Translations under genes and position numbers: made by a program
Origin: Bacteroidales bacterium UBA5833
GTDB taxonomy: Bacteria > Bacteroidota > Bacteroidia > Bacteroidales > Lentimicrobiaceae
Direction: 5' to 3'
Length of the DNA stretch: 48,682 bases
Assembly: GCA_002433025.1 (NCBI GenBank)
Contig: DJGZ01000057.1
Location: 1 to 48,682, forward strand
The notes under the pieces: generated by a model
Database searches by the model: none
What the model saw: the letters and a program-made list of their open reading frames with translations, nothing else
Told to the model about the DNA's origin: nothing
Shown: piece by piece, positions 1 through 8,696 of the stretch
Numbering within the stretch: position 1 is the first letter of the stretch
Layout of the letters: every line of letters starts with the position of its first letter

Positions 1-620
1 GCACATCCTATAATGAACTACCCAAGACAAGCTGATGTGTTATTCTTTGTCTGAGGCGCCGGCAACAACATTTTCTCAGAAGAATAATACCGGCAGGCTT
101 TGTAATTTCAATCTGCCGCGCAACTTTCTGTCTGGTAAAACCCTCTCTGCTGCAGAGATAACGTATCGGGAATATCAGCGTTAAAACTAATAGCCGGATA
201 TGTTTTTTTCAGGTCACAGGGCCGGCCGGTTGAAACATAAATCAGCAGAGAAAATCAGGCCTATGAGGAATGCCTGGATATAAAATAAAAAGTTTGTCTG
301 AAATCAGATCAGCATGGCAACGCGGGCGCAGAACACCTGCTCTTTCGCGATTATAACCGGTAGATTTGTGACAATAACATTGAACTGCTAGTTAAACTAT
401 CATTAACCCCTTTTGAAACCGGAATAATTATTCTTTGATAAATACATAAGAACCGCATCCGGAATTATCAATCCTTGCAATGGAAAAGTATTACACATGT
501 TCCAGCGTAAAACCGAACTCACTGATTACTCAAAATCCCCCGGATTCCGTTAAATTGATTTTACCTCTCAATGAAAACCTGTTTTACCATTCCCCCGGCT
601 TTCCTTTTTGAATCCGGATT
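1..620. other. No recognisable gene (620 bp)
   Basis: I see no open frame of useful length, RNA gene or clear repeat here. It lies downstream of a decayed surface-protein fragment on the minus strand and may hold further eroded coding sequence, but I could not identify any. The true left boundary is outside the window. Confidence 0.5.
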
Positions 621-872
621 TCACCACATAAACTTAAGCCCGCCGGAGAACCACAGGTTCCTGAGTTGAAAAAAGTTACAGGGCGTCCTGTTAGTCAGGA
701 AAACAACCAATCCAGCTGCCGGTGTGACGATTGCATTTGGTTGGGCTTCTGACATTCCGGGGACCGGTAAGCCCCCGGTTGCACTTTTCACATCCAGGTT
801 GGCACTGGAATCAGGGGCAGAATTGTCCGTATTGACGGCAACTCCCTGGGCAAAATTCTGATAATGAATCAT
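621..872 (-). pseudogene. Truncated copy of the N-terminal module of the neighbouring S74-type surface protein
   Basis: The 83-residue frame matches the start of the intact protein next door (926-2086) without its signal peptide. It reads VAVNTDNSAPDSSANLDVKS where the intact gene has VAINIDNSAPDPSAMLDVKS. A second shared block follows, MSEAQPNAIVTPAAGLVVF against MSEAQRNAIITPATGLVVF. After about 65 residues the similarity stops and a short unrelated tail ends the frame. There is no signal peptide and no trimeric stalk or S74 domain, so this is most simply a partial duplicate that has decayed. It lies directly downstream of, and on the same strand as, the intact copy. It could instead be a short expressed protein, but lack of a secretion signal on a module normally found in secreted proteins argues against that. 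Confidence 0.6.
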
Positions 873-925
873 TATCAGAAACGTAACAACAACCGGGAAA
901 AATTACGCTTTTATTTTTGATCGGG

Positions 926-2086
926 TTAATGTTGAGAATTAATTATTTTTTCAAGCTCATCTATTTTCATTTGCATCTTTTCGATCAGCGACTGCTGCTC
1001 CTGAATGGCTTCAGTAAGTACAGGAATCAGCCCGGTATAATTTACAGCCTTAAACTCAACAGGTTGTTCCTTTTTTGGCGGATTTAATTTTACCAATTCA
1101 GGAAAAGCACTTTCGAGGTTTTGCGCTGTGAACCCAATCTGCCTGTCGGTTGGAAGGTTCAATTCCGGGAATCCGGTTGTATTATAGTTATAGGTAACAA
1201 CATCCAGTTGCATGATTTTATCCAGGCTGTTTTTCATTGGCTGAATGTTGTCTTTCAGCTTTTCATCCGATGGCAAATAACTTCCTGTACAATAAATATT
1301 GCCTGAAAAATATGCTGCAAAGCCTAAGGTGGTAGCGTAAGCATAAAATGCCCAAGTACCCGCAGTAGTTCCCCCTGCTATAACCTGTGTTGTTGTTCCT
1401 CCGTTATAGGGACTATAGATATTGGCAGCCGTATAAGAGGTGGAGTTGATATCCAGATCATAATTCGGATTTGTTTTAATGCCGATTCTTCCATAGGCAG
1501 TAAGATTCGAATACATGTTGACCGGTCCATAAAAGCCCGAAGTACCGCCAGAAGAGCAAAGATCAATATTGCCGCCCCAGTATTGCAGATACAATGTACT
1601 ACCCGTACCATTATTGCGTGCCTGCACTTCATTGTTATCGCAAACCAGGTTGTAAGTATCGGATGGTCCAATCTGGAAAGAGCCTGCTGTTGCTATGCCT
1701 TGTAAACTTGTATTTGATACAGATAACGATGCATTCGGAGTTGAAGTGCCGATACCAACCTTACCCAGGTTGTAGTATATGTCGGAACCACTGCTTTGCC
1801 AATAACCTGAATTACTTCCGACAAGATTCCATGAAGGCAATTCGGGGGTGCCGGAGTTAATGTATAGTCCCGGAGAACTGTTAGTCTGGAAAACAACCAG
1901 ACCTGTAGCCGGTGTGATGATCGCATTTCGTTGGGCTTCTGACATTCTGGGGGCCAGAAAGCCGCGGTTGGTACTTTTAACATCCAGCATGGCGGAGGGA
2001 TCAGGGGCAGAATTGTCAATATTGATAGCTACCTGAGCGCTTGCCGACATTCCTAAAAGAAGGAAAAAGGCCAGTAACTTTCTCAT
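926..2086 (-). CDS. Secreted tail-fiber-domain protein with C-terminal S74 intramolecular chaperone
   Basis: A 386-residue surface protein. Residues 1-17 form a signal peptide ending in SAQ. Next comes the module common in Bacteroidota tail-fiber proteins (VAINIDNSAPDPSAMLDVKS ... GFLAPRMSEAQRNAI). The middle is rich in G, S, T, N and Y and contains short beta-repeat phrases such as GKVGIGTSTPNASL. From about residue 275 there is a peptidase_S74 / intramolecular chaperone domain (SDEKLKDNIQPM, then RQIGFTAQNLESAFPELV). It ends in a coiled coil (about 355-386, EQQSLIEKMQMKIDELEK). In the family the chaperone helps a trimeric beta-fiber to fold and may cleave itself off. The role is probably an adhesin or cell-surface fiber. 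Partial copies of the first module lie on both sides (621-872 and 2318-2428). No sorting domain for type IX secretion is visible. Confidence 0.85.
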   Translation of the reverse strand: MRKLLAFFLLLGMSASAQVAINIDNSAPDPSAMLDVKSTNRGFLAPRMSEAQRNAIITPATGLVVFQTNSSPGLYINSGTPELPSWNLVGSNSGYWQSSGSDIYYNLGKVGIGTSTPNASLSVSNTSLQGIATAGSFQIGPSDTYNLVCDNNEVQARNNGTGSTLYLQYWGGNIDLCSSGGTSGFYGPVNMYSNLTAYGRIGIKTNPNYDLDINSTSYTAANIYSPYNGGTTTQVIAGGTTAGTWAFYAYATTLGFAAYFSGNIYCTGSYLPSDEKLKDNIQPMKNSLDKIMQLDVVTYNYNTTGFPELNLPTDRQIGFTAQNLESAFPELVKLNPPKKEQPVEFKAVNYTGLIPVLTEAIQEQQSLIEKMQMKIDELEKIINSQH

Positions 2087-2317
2087 ATAATGGTTGGTTT
2101 AATCAACTTGTTAATAATTCAAACCATTAAGGATACTTAATTTGTTTAAGCATTATCAACAGTTTGGAATAAAAGGCGGGATGCGCAGACTGAGATTTGT
2201 GAGAAAATTTTAGCAAAAGGAGATTAAAATTATAACAGATAACACTTGAGATTGTCTGAAGCTAAATGCTAATGTTTTGTTAAATCTTGATTACTATCAA
2301 ACTGAAAAATAAGAGAT

Positions 2318-2428
2318 TCAGCAAGCAGGCCAGATGCCGGCGATGCATTTACTATGCGCTATGCCACCGTCAAGCATTACATAGGCGTTGGGAGTGGCAT
2401 AATCAGTATTTAATGCTACCGGGTCTGA
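2318..2428 (-). pseudogene. Short relic of a third copy of the S74-protein N-terminal module
   Basis: Reading the minus strand from 2428 gives SDPVALNTDYATPNAYVMLD followed by 16 further residues and a stop. The phrase VALNTDYATPNAYVMLD lines up with VAINIDNSAPDPSAMLD of the intact gene at 926-2086. An in-frame stop lies just upstream (2429-2431), so there is no start and no signal peptide. The piece sits 232 bp upstream of the intact gene. The rest of the 539-bp gap between 2087 and 2625 holds only the terminator at 2575-2605. The match is short, so the call is tentative. Confidence 0.4.
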
Positions 2429-2574
2429 TCAGAACTGTGATCATTAGAAATGCTGACAACAGATATTAATGAGAATACTATGTTAAACCCGGATTAAGCA
2501 TTTGAAAATGCTATAACGATTAACATTTTATAATCAGCACAATAATCGTTGCGCTTCACGGATGTTAATCCGCG

Positions 2575-2605
2575 AAAAAAAAAGGCCTGCCGGAGCAGAC
2601 CTTTT
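2575..2605 (-). terminator. Rho-independent terminator of the T9SS beta-helix gene
   Basis: On the minus strand AAAAGGTCTGC is followed by the 4-nt loop TCCG, then GCAGGCCTTTT and a run of nine T in total. The stem has 11 pairs with one G-U pair. It begins 20 bp past the stop codon of the gene at 2626-5049 and is the clearest intrinsic terminator in the window. Confidence 0.85.
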
Positions 2606-2625
2606 CAAAAAAAGTTTTCAGAGGA

Positions 2626-5049
2626 TTATTGCTTAACAATTACCATTACGGAAGCATTGCCACCTGAAACAATCCGCAGGAGGTATGTACCGGACCTCAG
2701 GTTACCGAGATCCATAGTATTGCCGCTCAGCTGCTGTTGCATCAGCTGCCTGCCGTCGGGGGCATAAAGGGTGGCTTCTGCCAGGGAGGCACCATCGATG
2801 TAAAGGCGGTCGGTCACCGGATTGGGGTAAACACGCAAACCGGCCACAGGACCATTCTTTAGGCCAGTAGTCATAAAGATCACCTCTTCCGCATCAGCGC
2901 CAGCAATGGTTACAGTACCTTCGTAGAAATCGAAACCCGGAGCAGAAGCTGTGTATGGATACGCTCCATCGGAGAGTTCAATCTGCGCGATTCCTTGTTC
3001 GTTGGTTATCAGCAAAGTGCCGTTGATATTGATTTCAACACCTTCCAGCACGCCGGCCTGAGCACTTACCATGAAAGTAAGCATCCAGGTTTCGGGAGCA
3101 ACAGGCTCAAGCACCAGGTTAACTTCTTCACCGGCTCCGCTGATGGTAACGCTGCCGCTGCCTGAAACATACCCTTCGAGCGATACGGTATAGGCATAAT
3201 CGCCGTCAGGCAGATTAACAGATGCTGTGCCATCAGCACCCGTTGTGAGCGACTGCTGGCCGGTAATTTCAATCAGGGCAGCCTCAAGGGGTGTGGTGTC
3301 CGGATCGGTAACCAGGAATGAAAGGGTGTAGGTAGGCGCCGAGGTGCTGTTAAGCTGAATGGCAAGTTCTGAGTTACCATCCTCAATCAATGCTTCTCCA
3401 TTCACAGGAAAATAGCCCTCTTTTGAAACGGCGTAGGGGTATATTCCATTGCTGAGTTCAATGGCTGCTGTACCGTTGGCAGCTGTCAGCAGAACGTTGC
3501 CGTCCACATCAATGGAAGCGCCCTCAACCGGCGCCAGTGCCTCGTCATAAATATAAAAACTGAGCAGATATTTTGGCAGGTTCATCACAATACTGACTTC
3601 TGTAGTGGATGTGCCTGCTTCAAATGTTCCGTTATTGACGGCATAACCTTCAGCAACAGCTGTATAGTTATAATTACCGGGTGAAAGCATGGTAAAGGCG
3701 CCACCCTGCGCATCCGTCAACAGGCTTTCAGCAATTCCTTCTATGCTGATTTCAACGCCTGCAAGCGGTTCACCAGATTCACTCTCAACGGTAAAATATG
3801 TCTGAAACTGATAGGCTGGCATGAAATTAACCCTGCCAAGTGCCGGATCATCTACAACGTGGGTGACAACACCTTCGATACTTGCGGAATCCTGGGTTGC
3901 CACACCCCATTGATTATACATGGCATATTGCTCAACCGGGCCGTTGTTGTAAAGATCATATAAAACGCCGCCATTCCCGTTGTTGGCAAACTGATTGCCG
4001 CCGGGATTGAAGTTGGCCGGATCAGAATTACCCATATTGGCCCGTGGATATCCGACGATCGTTATTCCCCACAGATTCCCGGAAATAATATTTCCGGTTA
4101 TCATTGCAACCTGATTAGACGAAGAATTGCTTGCCGTGAGATTGATGCCGCTTCCTCCCAGATTGGGATTGTTCTGGATGTTGTTATCGGTAATGGTGTT
4201 ATACCTGATTGCTCCGGTGATAGGACTGCCGGTGAGTGTGATTCCGTAGCGGTTCTTGTCTACGATGTTGGAGTCAATAACAACGCTTCCGGGTACAGCG
4301 AGTAATGAAGAATAAGCAATTCCGCCTGCCTGAACATATCCATTACCAATAACGGTGTTCCCGATGATGTAGGTAGTATCGCCCTCACCGGCCGGCCCCA
4401 TATTGATCTGCGGGCGGTTGCTGTTTTCGGTGGTATTTCCGAACATATAATTGTTCCGGATAATTGCTTTGGTTCCAACGTTTGAACCTGAAGCCACTGC
4501 TCCGCGCTGATTCAGTATAAAACTGCAGTTAATGACCTCCCCGTAGCCTGAAAGATCAACTGCTGCGCTGGAAGCATAAGATCCCGATGTTGAACCGCTT
4601 TTGTAGAAATTCTTGTAGAATTTGCTTCCTTCAACGGTGAAAATACCTGTTTGGGACCGTATTCCCCCACCGAAGAGAAACTCTGCATTGCGGATATGGG
4701 TGATGTGTCCGGCAACAAGTTTAAAACCGCGCCACTTATTGGTTGAAGTGCTGTCGATGGCAGTAAAGGTAGCTTTGACGGGCGCATCGATGATAATGGT
4801 CCCTTCCGATTCAATCCCGGCAAGGTCATGGAAAACAACCGTAACATCCTCAAGAATATTGAGGGCATCGGCTGCAGCAATGGTCACCGTGTTGGTGATT
4901 TCATAGTGATTGTCGTTCCAGGTAACCACCCCGGCCGAATTGTTAACAAGTGAGTCGAGGTTCCATACAACCCCGGTTCCCGGGGTAATGAATTGCGCCT
5001 GCACCAGCAGTGTTGCCAATGCGAACATGAGTGTAAACAGCTTTTTCAT
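2626..5049 (-). CDS. Large secreted beta-helix protein with four regulatory-like repeats and T9SS type A sorting domain
   Basis: An 807-residue protein with signal peptide MKKLFTLMFALATLLVQAQ. Residues about 25-400 look like a right-handed parallel beta-helix, with N-rich turns such as VIGNTVIGNGYV and IDSNIVDKNRYGI. From about 410 to 735 come four tandem carboxypeptidase-regulatory-like (CarboxypepD_reg/PEGA-like) units. Each has a pattern like G(V/A)xIxIxG...TxxxGxAxxxLxxGxYxYxxxxxGY. The last 71 residues, from about 737, are a type IX secretion sorting domain (LRVYPNPVTDRLYIDG, ending in the usual GTYLLRI strand and VIVKQ). The protein should be exported by the T9SS and fixed to, or released from, the cell surface. 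The beta-helix suggests polysaccharide binding or cleavage, but I see no catalytic motif that fixes a substrate. It has its own promoter (5163-5170) and terminator (2575-2605), so it is monocistronic. Confidence 0.88.
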   Translation of the reverse strand: MKKLFTLMFALATLLVQAQFITPGTGVVWNLDSLVNNSAGVVTWNDNHYEITNTVTIAAADALNILEDVTVVFHDLAGIESEGTIIIDAPVKATFTAIDSTSTNKWRGFKLVAGHITHIRNAEFLFGGGIRSQTGIFTVEGSKFYKNFYKSGSTSGSYASSAAVDLSGYGEVINCSFILNQRGAVASGSNVGTKAIIRNNYMFGNTTENSNRPQINMGPAGEGDTTYIIGNTVIGNGYVQAGGIAYSSLLAVPGSVVIDSNIVDKNRYGITLTGSPITGAIRYNTITDNNIQNNPNLGGSGINLTASNSSSNQVAMITGNIISGNLWGITIVGYPRANMGNSDPANFNPGGNQFANNGNGGVLYDLYNNGPVEQYAMYNQWGVATQDSASIEGVVTHVVDDPALGRVNFMPAYQFQTYFTVESESGEPLAGVEISIEGIAESLLTDAQGGAFTMLSPGNYNYTAVAEGYAVNNGTFEAGTSTTEVSIVMNLPKYLLSFYIYDEALAPVEGASIDVDGNVLLTAANGTAAIELSNGIYPYAVSKEGYFPVNGEALIEDGNSELAIQLNSTSAPTYTLSFLVTDPDTTPLEAALIEITGQQSLTTGADGTASVNLPDGDYAYTVSLEGYVSGSGSVTISGAGEEVNLVLEPVAPETWMLTFMVSAQAGVLEGVEININGTLLITNEQGIAQIELSDGAYPYTASAPGFDFYEGTVTIAGADAEEVIFMTTGLKNGPVAGLRVYPNPVTDRLYIDGASLAEATLYAPDGRQLMQQQLSGNTMDLGNLRSGTYLLRIVSGGNASVMVIVKQ

Positions 5050-5162
5050 AAAAAAGGAGATAAGTGAGTAATTAAGAGTTCAAAAAAAAACTCCCGGCAA
5101 CAAACAATTGATTCGCGCGGGCGGAGAAATTGATTATTGCGATGGGAGGGAGTATCGTTGGG

Positions 5163-5170
5163 CAAAGATA
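5163..5170 (-). promoter_or_regulatory. Bacteroidota -7 box for the T9SS beta-helix gene
   Basis: CAAAGATA on the plus strand reads TATCTTTG on the minus strand, a full match to TAnnTTTG. It lies about 115 bp upstream of the ATG at 5049, implying a leader of roughly 105 nt. No convincing -33 TTG is seen. Nothing else is recognisable in the 419-bp gap 5050-5468, and I find no clear promoter for the men operon there. Confidence 0.5.
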
Positions 5171-5468
5171 AGCCTTTTATCTTAACCGACTAACGAAAAG
5201 TTAAAGAGATGTATAAACCAGCATGTTCAGATTTAACAAATATATATTCGGAATTCCGGAGTATTTAGCTTTTTTGTCATAACTTTTCAAAATACGGCTG
5301 AACTGTTCAGGAATGATATGAACAGGACATCTCTATCCTGAAGAACATAAACCGCATCTGTTTACTGCTAAAAAATATCTCTGCGCAGCTTGCAATCTAA
5401 ATGCATAATTCCCAACTTCGCAAACCAATGGAATAATGAATTGTTAATAGATTCACATTTCACAGCCT

Positions 5469-5897
5469 ATGCTTACCAACATGAGTCTTGAAGCCATGAA
5501 TGCTATGTCGGCCGGAACGCTGATGGAGCAACTTGGCATTATTTATACTGAAGTGGGCCCGGATTACATCTGTGGCACCATGCCTGTCGATCACCGTACG
5601 GTACAACCGGCAGGTCTTTTGCATGGCGGCGCTTCCGCAGCGCTTGCCGAAACGCTGGGCAGCATGGGTTCGGTTGCGATCATGGGCCGGAAACACGCCA
5701 TCGTTGGCATTGAAATCAATGCCAATCATATCCGCAAGGTTAAAGAAGGCCATGTCCATGGCAAAGCCACCCTGGTGATGCGTTCCCGGCGGCTGCACAT
5801 CTGGGAAGTTAAAATTCACAACGATGCCGGGGCGCTGGTCTGCCTCTCCAGACTCACCATTATGGTGATTGAACAGGAAGAAAATAAAGGGGAATGA
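5469..5897 (+). CDS. menI: Hotdog-fold (PaaI-type) thioesterase, probable DHNA-CoA hydrolase
   Basis: A 142-residue hotdog protein. The signature HGGASAALAETLGS (His52, catalytic-type Glu61) is that of PaaI/YdiI thioesterases. In menaquinone synthesis an enzyme of this type hydrolyses 1,4-dihydroxy-2-naphthoyl-CoA, the MenB product, to the free acid used by MenA. The context is decisive: it is the first gene of the men operon and its stop overlaps the menF start by 4 bp (ATGA). The ATG at 5469 is used; Met5 at 5481 is a possible alternative start. Family members vary in substrate, so assignment as MenI rests largely on the neighbourhood. Confidence 0.82.
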   Translation: MLTNMSLEAMNAMSAGTLMEQLGIIYTEVGPDYICGTMPVDHRTVQPAGLLHGGASAALAETLGSMGSVAIMGRKHAIVGIEINANHIRKVKEGHVHGKATLVMRSRRLHIWEVKIHNDAGALVCLSRLTIMVIEQEENKGE

Positions 5898-6991
5898 ACG
5901 GAGGATTAATAACGCTGAAAGCGCTGCAGCAGCAACTGCTGGGTACTCAAACGGCTTTTGTTTCCTACAGGCTTCCGGATAAATCGGACCCTGAAACAAT
6001 CATCAGCGCCGGAGGTTTTTATATAATTCCGCGAATCCGGGAAGTATTCAATGGTAAACCCGGGTTTATCATGGCCCCATTTCTGAAATCGCAACCCCCG
6101 CTGTTTCTGGAAGCTGAACTTACCCTCCGCGGAGCACAATTCCCTGACCCCGGCATCCGACGTCATGAAGTATTTGCCATTCCTGAATGTACGATTGCAG
6201 TGCCGGACAAGGAAAATTACATTGAAAAACTCAGACAGGTGATCACCGGTATTGGCTCGGGAATAGCGGATAAAGTCGTGATTTCGCGGCCCATTGAGAT
6301 TCCGTTCCGGGAAGTCCAACTCTCCATCCCGCTGTTTGAGCAGTTGTGCCTTGATTACCCTTCAGCCTTCGTTTACCTGGCCTGGATACCCGGCTACGGG
6401 CTGTGGACCGGTGCTTCTCCCGAGTTACTGCTCAGGGTCGAAAACGATACGATAACCACCATGGCACTGGCCGGGACCCGCGATGCCGGTTCACTTGCCT
6501 GGACAAACAAAGAAATGGACGAGCATGAATGGGTTTGCAGACATATTGAAGAAAAACTGGCGGTTTCCGGCGGCATTGAAATATTTCGTTCAGAAACCGA
6601 AACCATCACTGCAGGGATGGCTTGCCACCTGAAAACCGGGTTCAAAGCAATTATTGAAGATAACAACAAGGGCAAGCTGCTCGAAGCCATGCACCCCACC
6701 CCTGCTGTCTGCGGCTGGCCCGAAAAGGCAGCACTTGATATGATAAAAGACGCCGAAAACTATGACCGGGGCTTTTATACCGGTTTCCTCGGCCCTGTGA
6801 AGTCAGTGGAACAGTCTGCCTTTTTTGTTAACCTCCGCTGTATGCAGGTATTTCAGGACAAGGCCATTGTTTATGCGGGCGGAGGCATTACAGCCGCTTC
6901 TGATCCGTTAGCGGAATGGGAAGAAACTGTGCTTAAAAGCCGGACCATGTTGACTGCTATCGGAAAAATACAGAATTTAGCATACTTTTAA
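5894..6991 (+). CDS. menF: Isochorismate synthase MenF
   Basis: A 365-residue chorismate-binding enzyme that converts chorismate to isochorismate, the entry step of menaquinone synthesis. Visible landmarks are KVVISRP (Lys127, equivalent to the general base of MenF/EntC), GASPELLL (Glu177, general acid region), ALAGTRD, the metal-binding stretch EMDEHEWVCRHIEEKL, HPTPAVCGWP and the C-terminal YAGGGITAASDPLAEWEET. The length is typical of the compact Bacteroidota form and shorter than E. coli MenF. It overlaps menI by 4 bp and is followed by menD after 13 bp. Anthranilate or salicylate synthase activity is unlikely given the men neighbours. Confidence 0.93.
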   Translation: MNGGLITLKALQQQLLGTQTAFVSYRLPDKSDPETIISAGGFYIIPRIREVFNGKPGFIMAPFLKSQPPLFLEAELTLRGAQFPDPGIRRHEVFAIPECTIAVPDKENYIEKLRQVITGIGSGIADKVVISRPIEIPFREVQLSIPLFEQLCLDYPSAFVYLAWIPGYGLWTGASPELLLRVENDTITTMALAGTRDAGSLAWTNKEMDEHEWVCRHIEEKLAVSGGIEIFRSETETITAGMACHLKTGFKAIIEDNNKGKLLEAMHPTPAVCGWPEKAALDMIKDAENYDRGFYTGFLGPVKSVEQSAFFVNLRCMQVFQDKAIVYAGGGITAASDPLAEWEETVLKSRTMLTAIGKIQNLAYF

Positions 6992-7004
6992 TCCATTTCC
7001 GGAA

Positions 7005-8696
7005 ATGAGTCAGGAACATCTGAGTTTATTGGCTGCCATCATCGCTGAAAAAGGAATTACCCATGCAGTGGTATCGCCTGGCTCACGCAATGCCCCGGCC
7101 ATCATAGCCTTCAGCAGAAGCGGCAGGCTGAACCTTACCAGCATTTCCGACGAGCGGAGCGCCGGTTTCTACGCCCTGGGAATGGCCCAGCAACTCGGTC
7201 GTGCGGTTGCCCTGCTCTGTACTTCGGGTTCGGCTGCCCTGAATTATGCCCCCGCCGTGGCCGAGGCCTATTATCAGAAAGTACCCCTGCTGGTGATTAC
7301 CGCCGACAGGCCGGTGGAATGGATTGACCAGGGCGACGGACAGACCATCAGACAACAGCAGCTATACGCCAATTATATCCGCAAGAGCTTTCAGCTTCCT
7401 CATAATATTGATAACAAATCAAACGAATGGCATTTCAGCCGTATGGTGAACGAAGCGGTTGACCGTACCCTTTTCCCCGCCCCAGGCCCGGTACACCTTA
7501 ACCTGCCCCTGGCCGAACCTCTCTACGACCTGAACCTGAACCCTGAAATCAGGGATATCCGGCTTAATGCCCTGGTTCCGGTTGAACACCACATTCCGGA
7601 ATCTGTGATGCATGAACTTGTTACCCAATGGAACAAAACCGGGGCAAAGCTGATCCTTGCCGGTCAGTTGCCGCCGGATAACATGCTGGAACAATGGATC
7701 TGCAAACTCGCCGACGATCCCTCGGTAGCCGTATTCACCGAAACCACCTCCAACCTGCATGTCCCCGGCAGCATCCGCTGCATCGACCGCAGCATTGAAG
7801 GCATTACCTATGAACAAATGACCGGATACACCCCCGATATCCTGCTTACCTTCGGAGGAGCGGTGGTCTCAAAAAAAATTAAAGCCCTGTTAAGAAAGAT
7901 GCAACCTGCTCAACACTGGCACATCAATCCGGACCCTGACGACTTCCACCTGGACACCTTCCAGTCGCTTACGCTCACCATTCCGTCGGAGGCCGGGATC
8001 TTTATCAGGCAACTTGCAGCAGCTGTTACTCCTGTCCAAAGCGATTACCGTGCACACTGGCAATTGCTATCGCAGCGCCACCTCGAAAAACACAATAATT
8101 ATCTGGCAAACGCATCCTTTTCAGACCTTACGGTATTTGAAACCCTCTTCCGGCTGATTCCTGATGATACGCATCTTCATCTTGGCAACAGCACCCCCAT
8201 TCGCTATGCCCAGCTTTTTGAAGAAGCATCACGGTATGCGACCTGGTCGAACCGCGGTACTTCAGGCATTGACGGTTGCATTTCGACAGCCGCGGGTGCT
8301 GCAGCCATTGGCAGACATCCTGTAACCGTGATCACGGGTGATATAGGATTCTTTTACGACAGCAATGCCCTGTGTAACAACCACCTTCCCCCTTCCCTGA
8401 GGATTATCATGATCAACAACGGAGGCGGAAATATCTTCAGGGTCATTCCGGGCCCCGACCGTTTTGAAGAGTTGGAACCATATATTGAAACCAGTCACCA
8501 ATTCAATGCCGAAGGCATCGCAAAGAACTTCGGTGTTAAATATTATTCTGTCAATGACAAGGCTTCCCTGCTGAAAATCCTCCCGGCTTTCTACGGCGCA
8601 CAACCTGACAACCAGCCTGTCCTGCTGGAGGTTTTTACACCGGCAGTGACAAGTGCTGAAACATTAAGGAACTATTTTAAATTCATCGGATCATGA
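7005..8696 (+). CDS. menD: 2-succinyl-5-enolpyruvyl-6-hydroxy-3-cyclohexene-1-carboxylate synthase MenD
   Basis: A 563-residue thiamine-diphosphate enzyme that joins isochorismate and 2-oxoglutarate to give SEPHCHC. Seen directly: the substrate-end VVSPGSRNAP; SDERSAGFYALGMAQ with Glu50, the residue that activates ThDP; the central domain; and the ThDP/Mg site GDIGFFYDSNAL ... INNGGGNIF. Length is normal for MenD. The stop overlaps the menB start by 4 bp (8693-8696), indicating translational coupling. The product normally loses pyruvate through MenH, for which no gene is present in this operon. Confidence 0.95.
   Translation: MSQEHLSLLAAIIAEKGITHAVVSPGSRNAPAIIAFSRSGRLNLTSISDERSAGFYALGMAQQLGRAVALLCTSGSAALNYAPAVAEAYYQKVPLLVITADRPVEWIDQGDGQTIRQQQLYANYIRKSFQLPHNIDNKSNEWHFSRMVNEAVDRTLFPAPGPVHLNLPLAEPLYDLNLNPEIRDIRLNALVPVEHHIPESVMHELVTQWNKTGAKLILAGQLPPDNMLEQWICKLADDPSVAVFTETTSNLHVPGSIRCIDRSIEGITYEQMTGYTPDILLTFGGAVVSKKIKALLRKMQPAQHWHINPDPDDFHLDTFQSLTLTIPSEAGIFIRQLAAAVTPVQSDYRAHWQLLSQRHLEKHNNYLANASFSDLTVFETLFRLIPDDTHLHLGNSTPIRYAQLFEEASRYATWSNRGTSGIDGCISTAAGAAAIGRHPVTVITGDIGFFYDSNALCNNHLPPSLRIIMINNGGGNIFRVIPGPDRFEELEPYIETSHQFNAEGIAKNFGVKYYSVNDKASLLKILPAFYGAQPDNQPVLLEVFTPAVTSAETLRNYFKFIGS

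Noticed and set aside
2287..2469. 60-residue plus-strand frame in the gap before the beta-helix gene
   Set aside because: The opposite strand of the same DNA shows a match to the neighbouring S74 protein, so this frame is a shadow of that relic.
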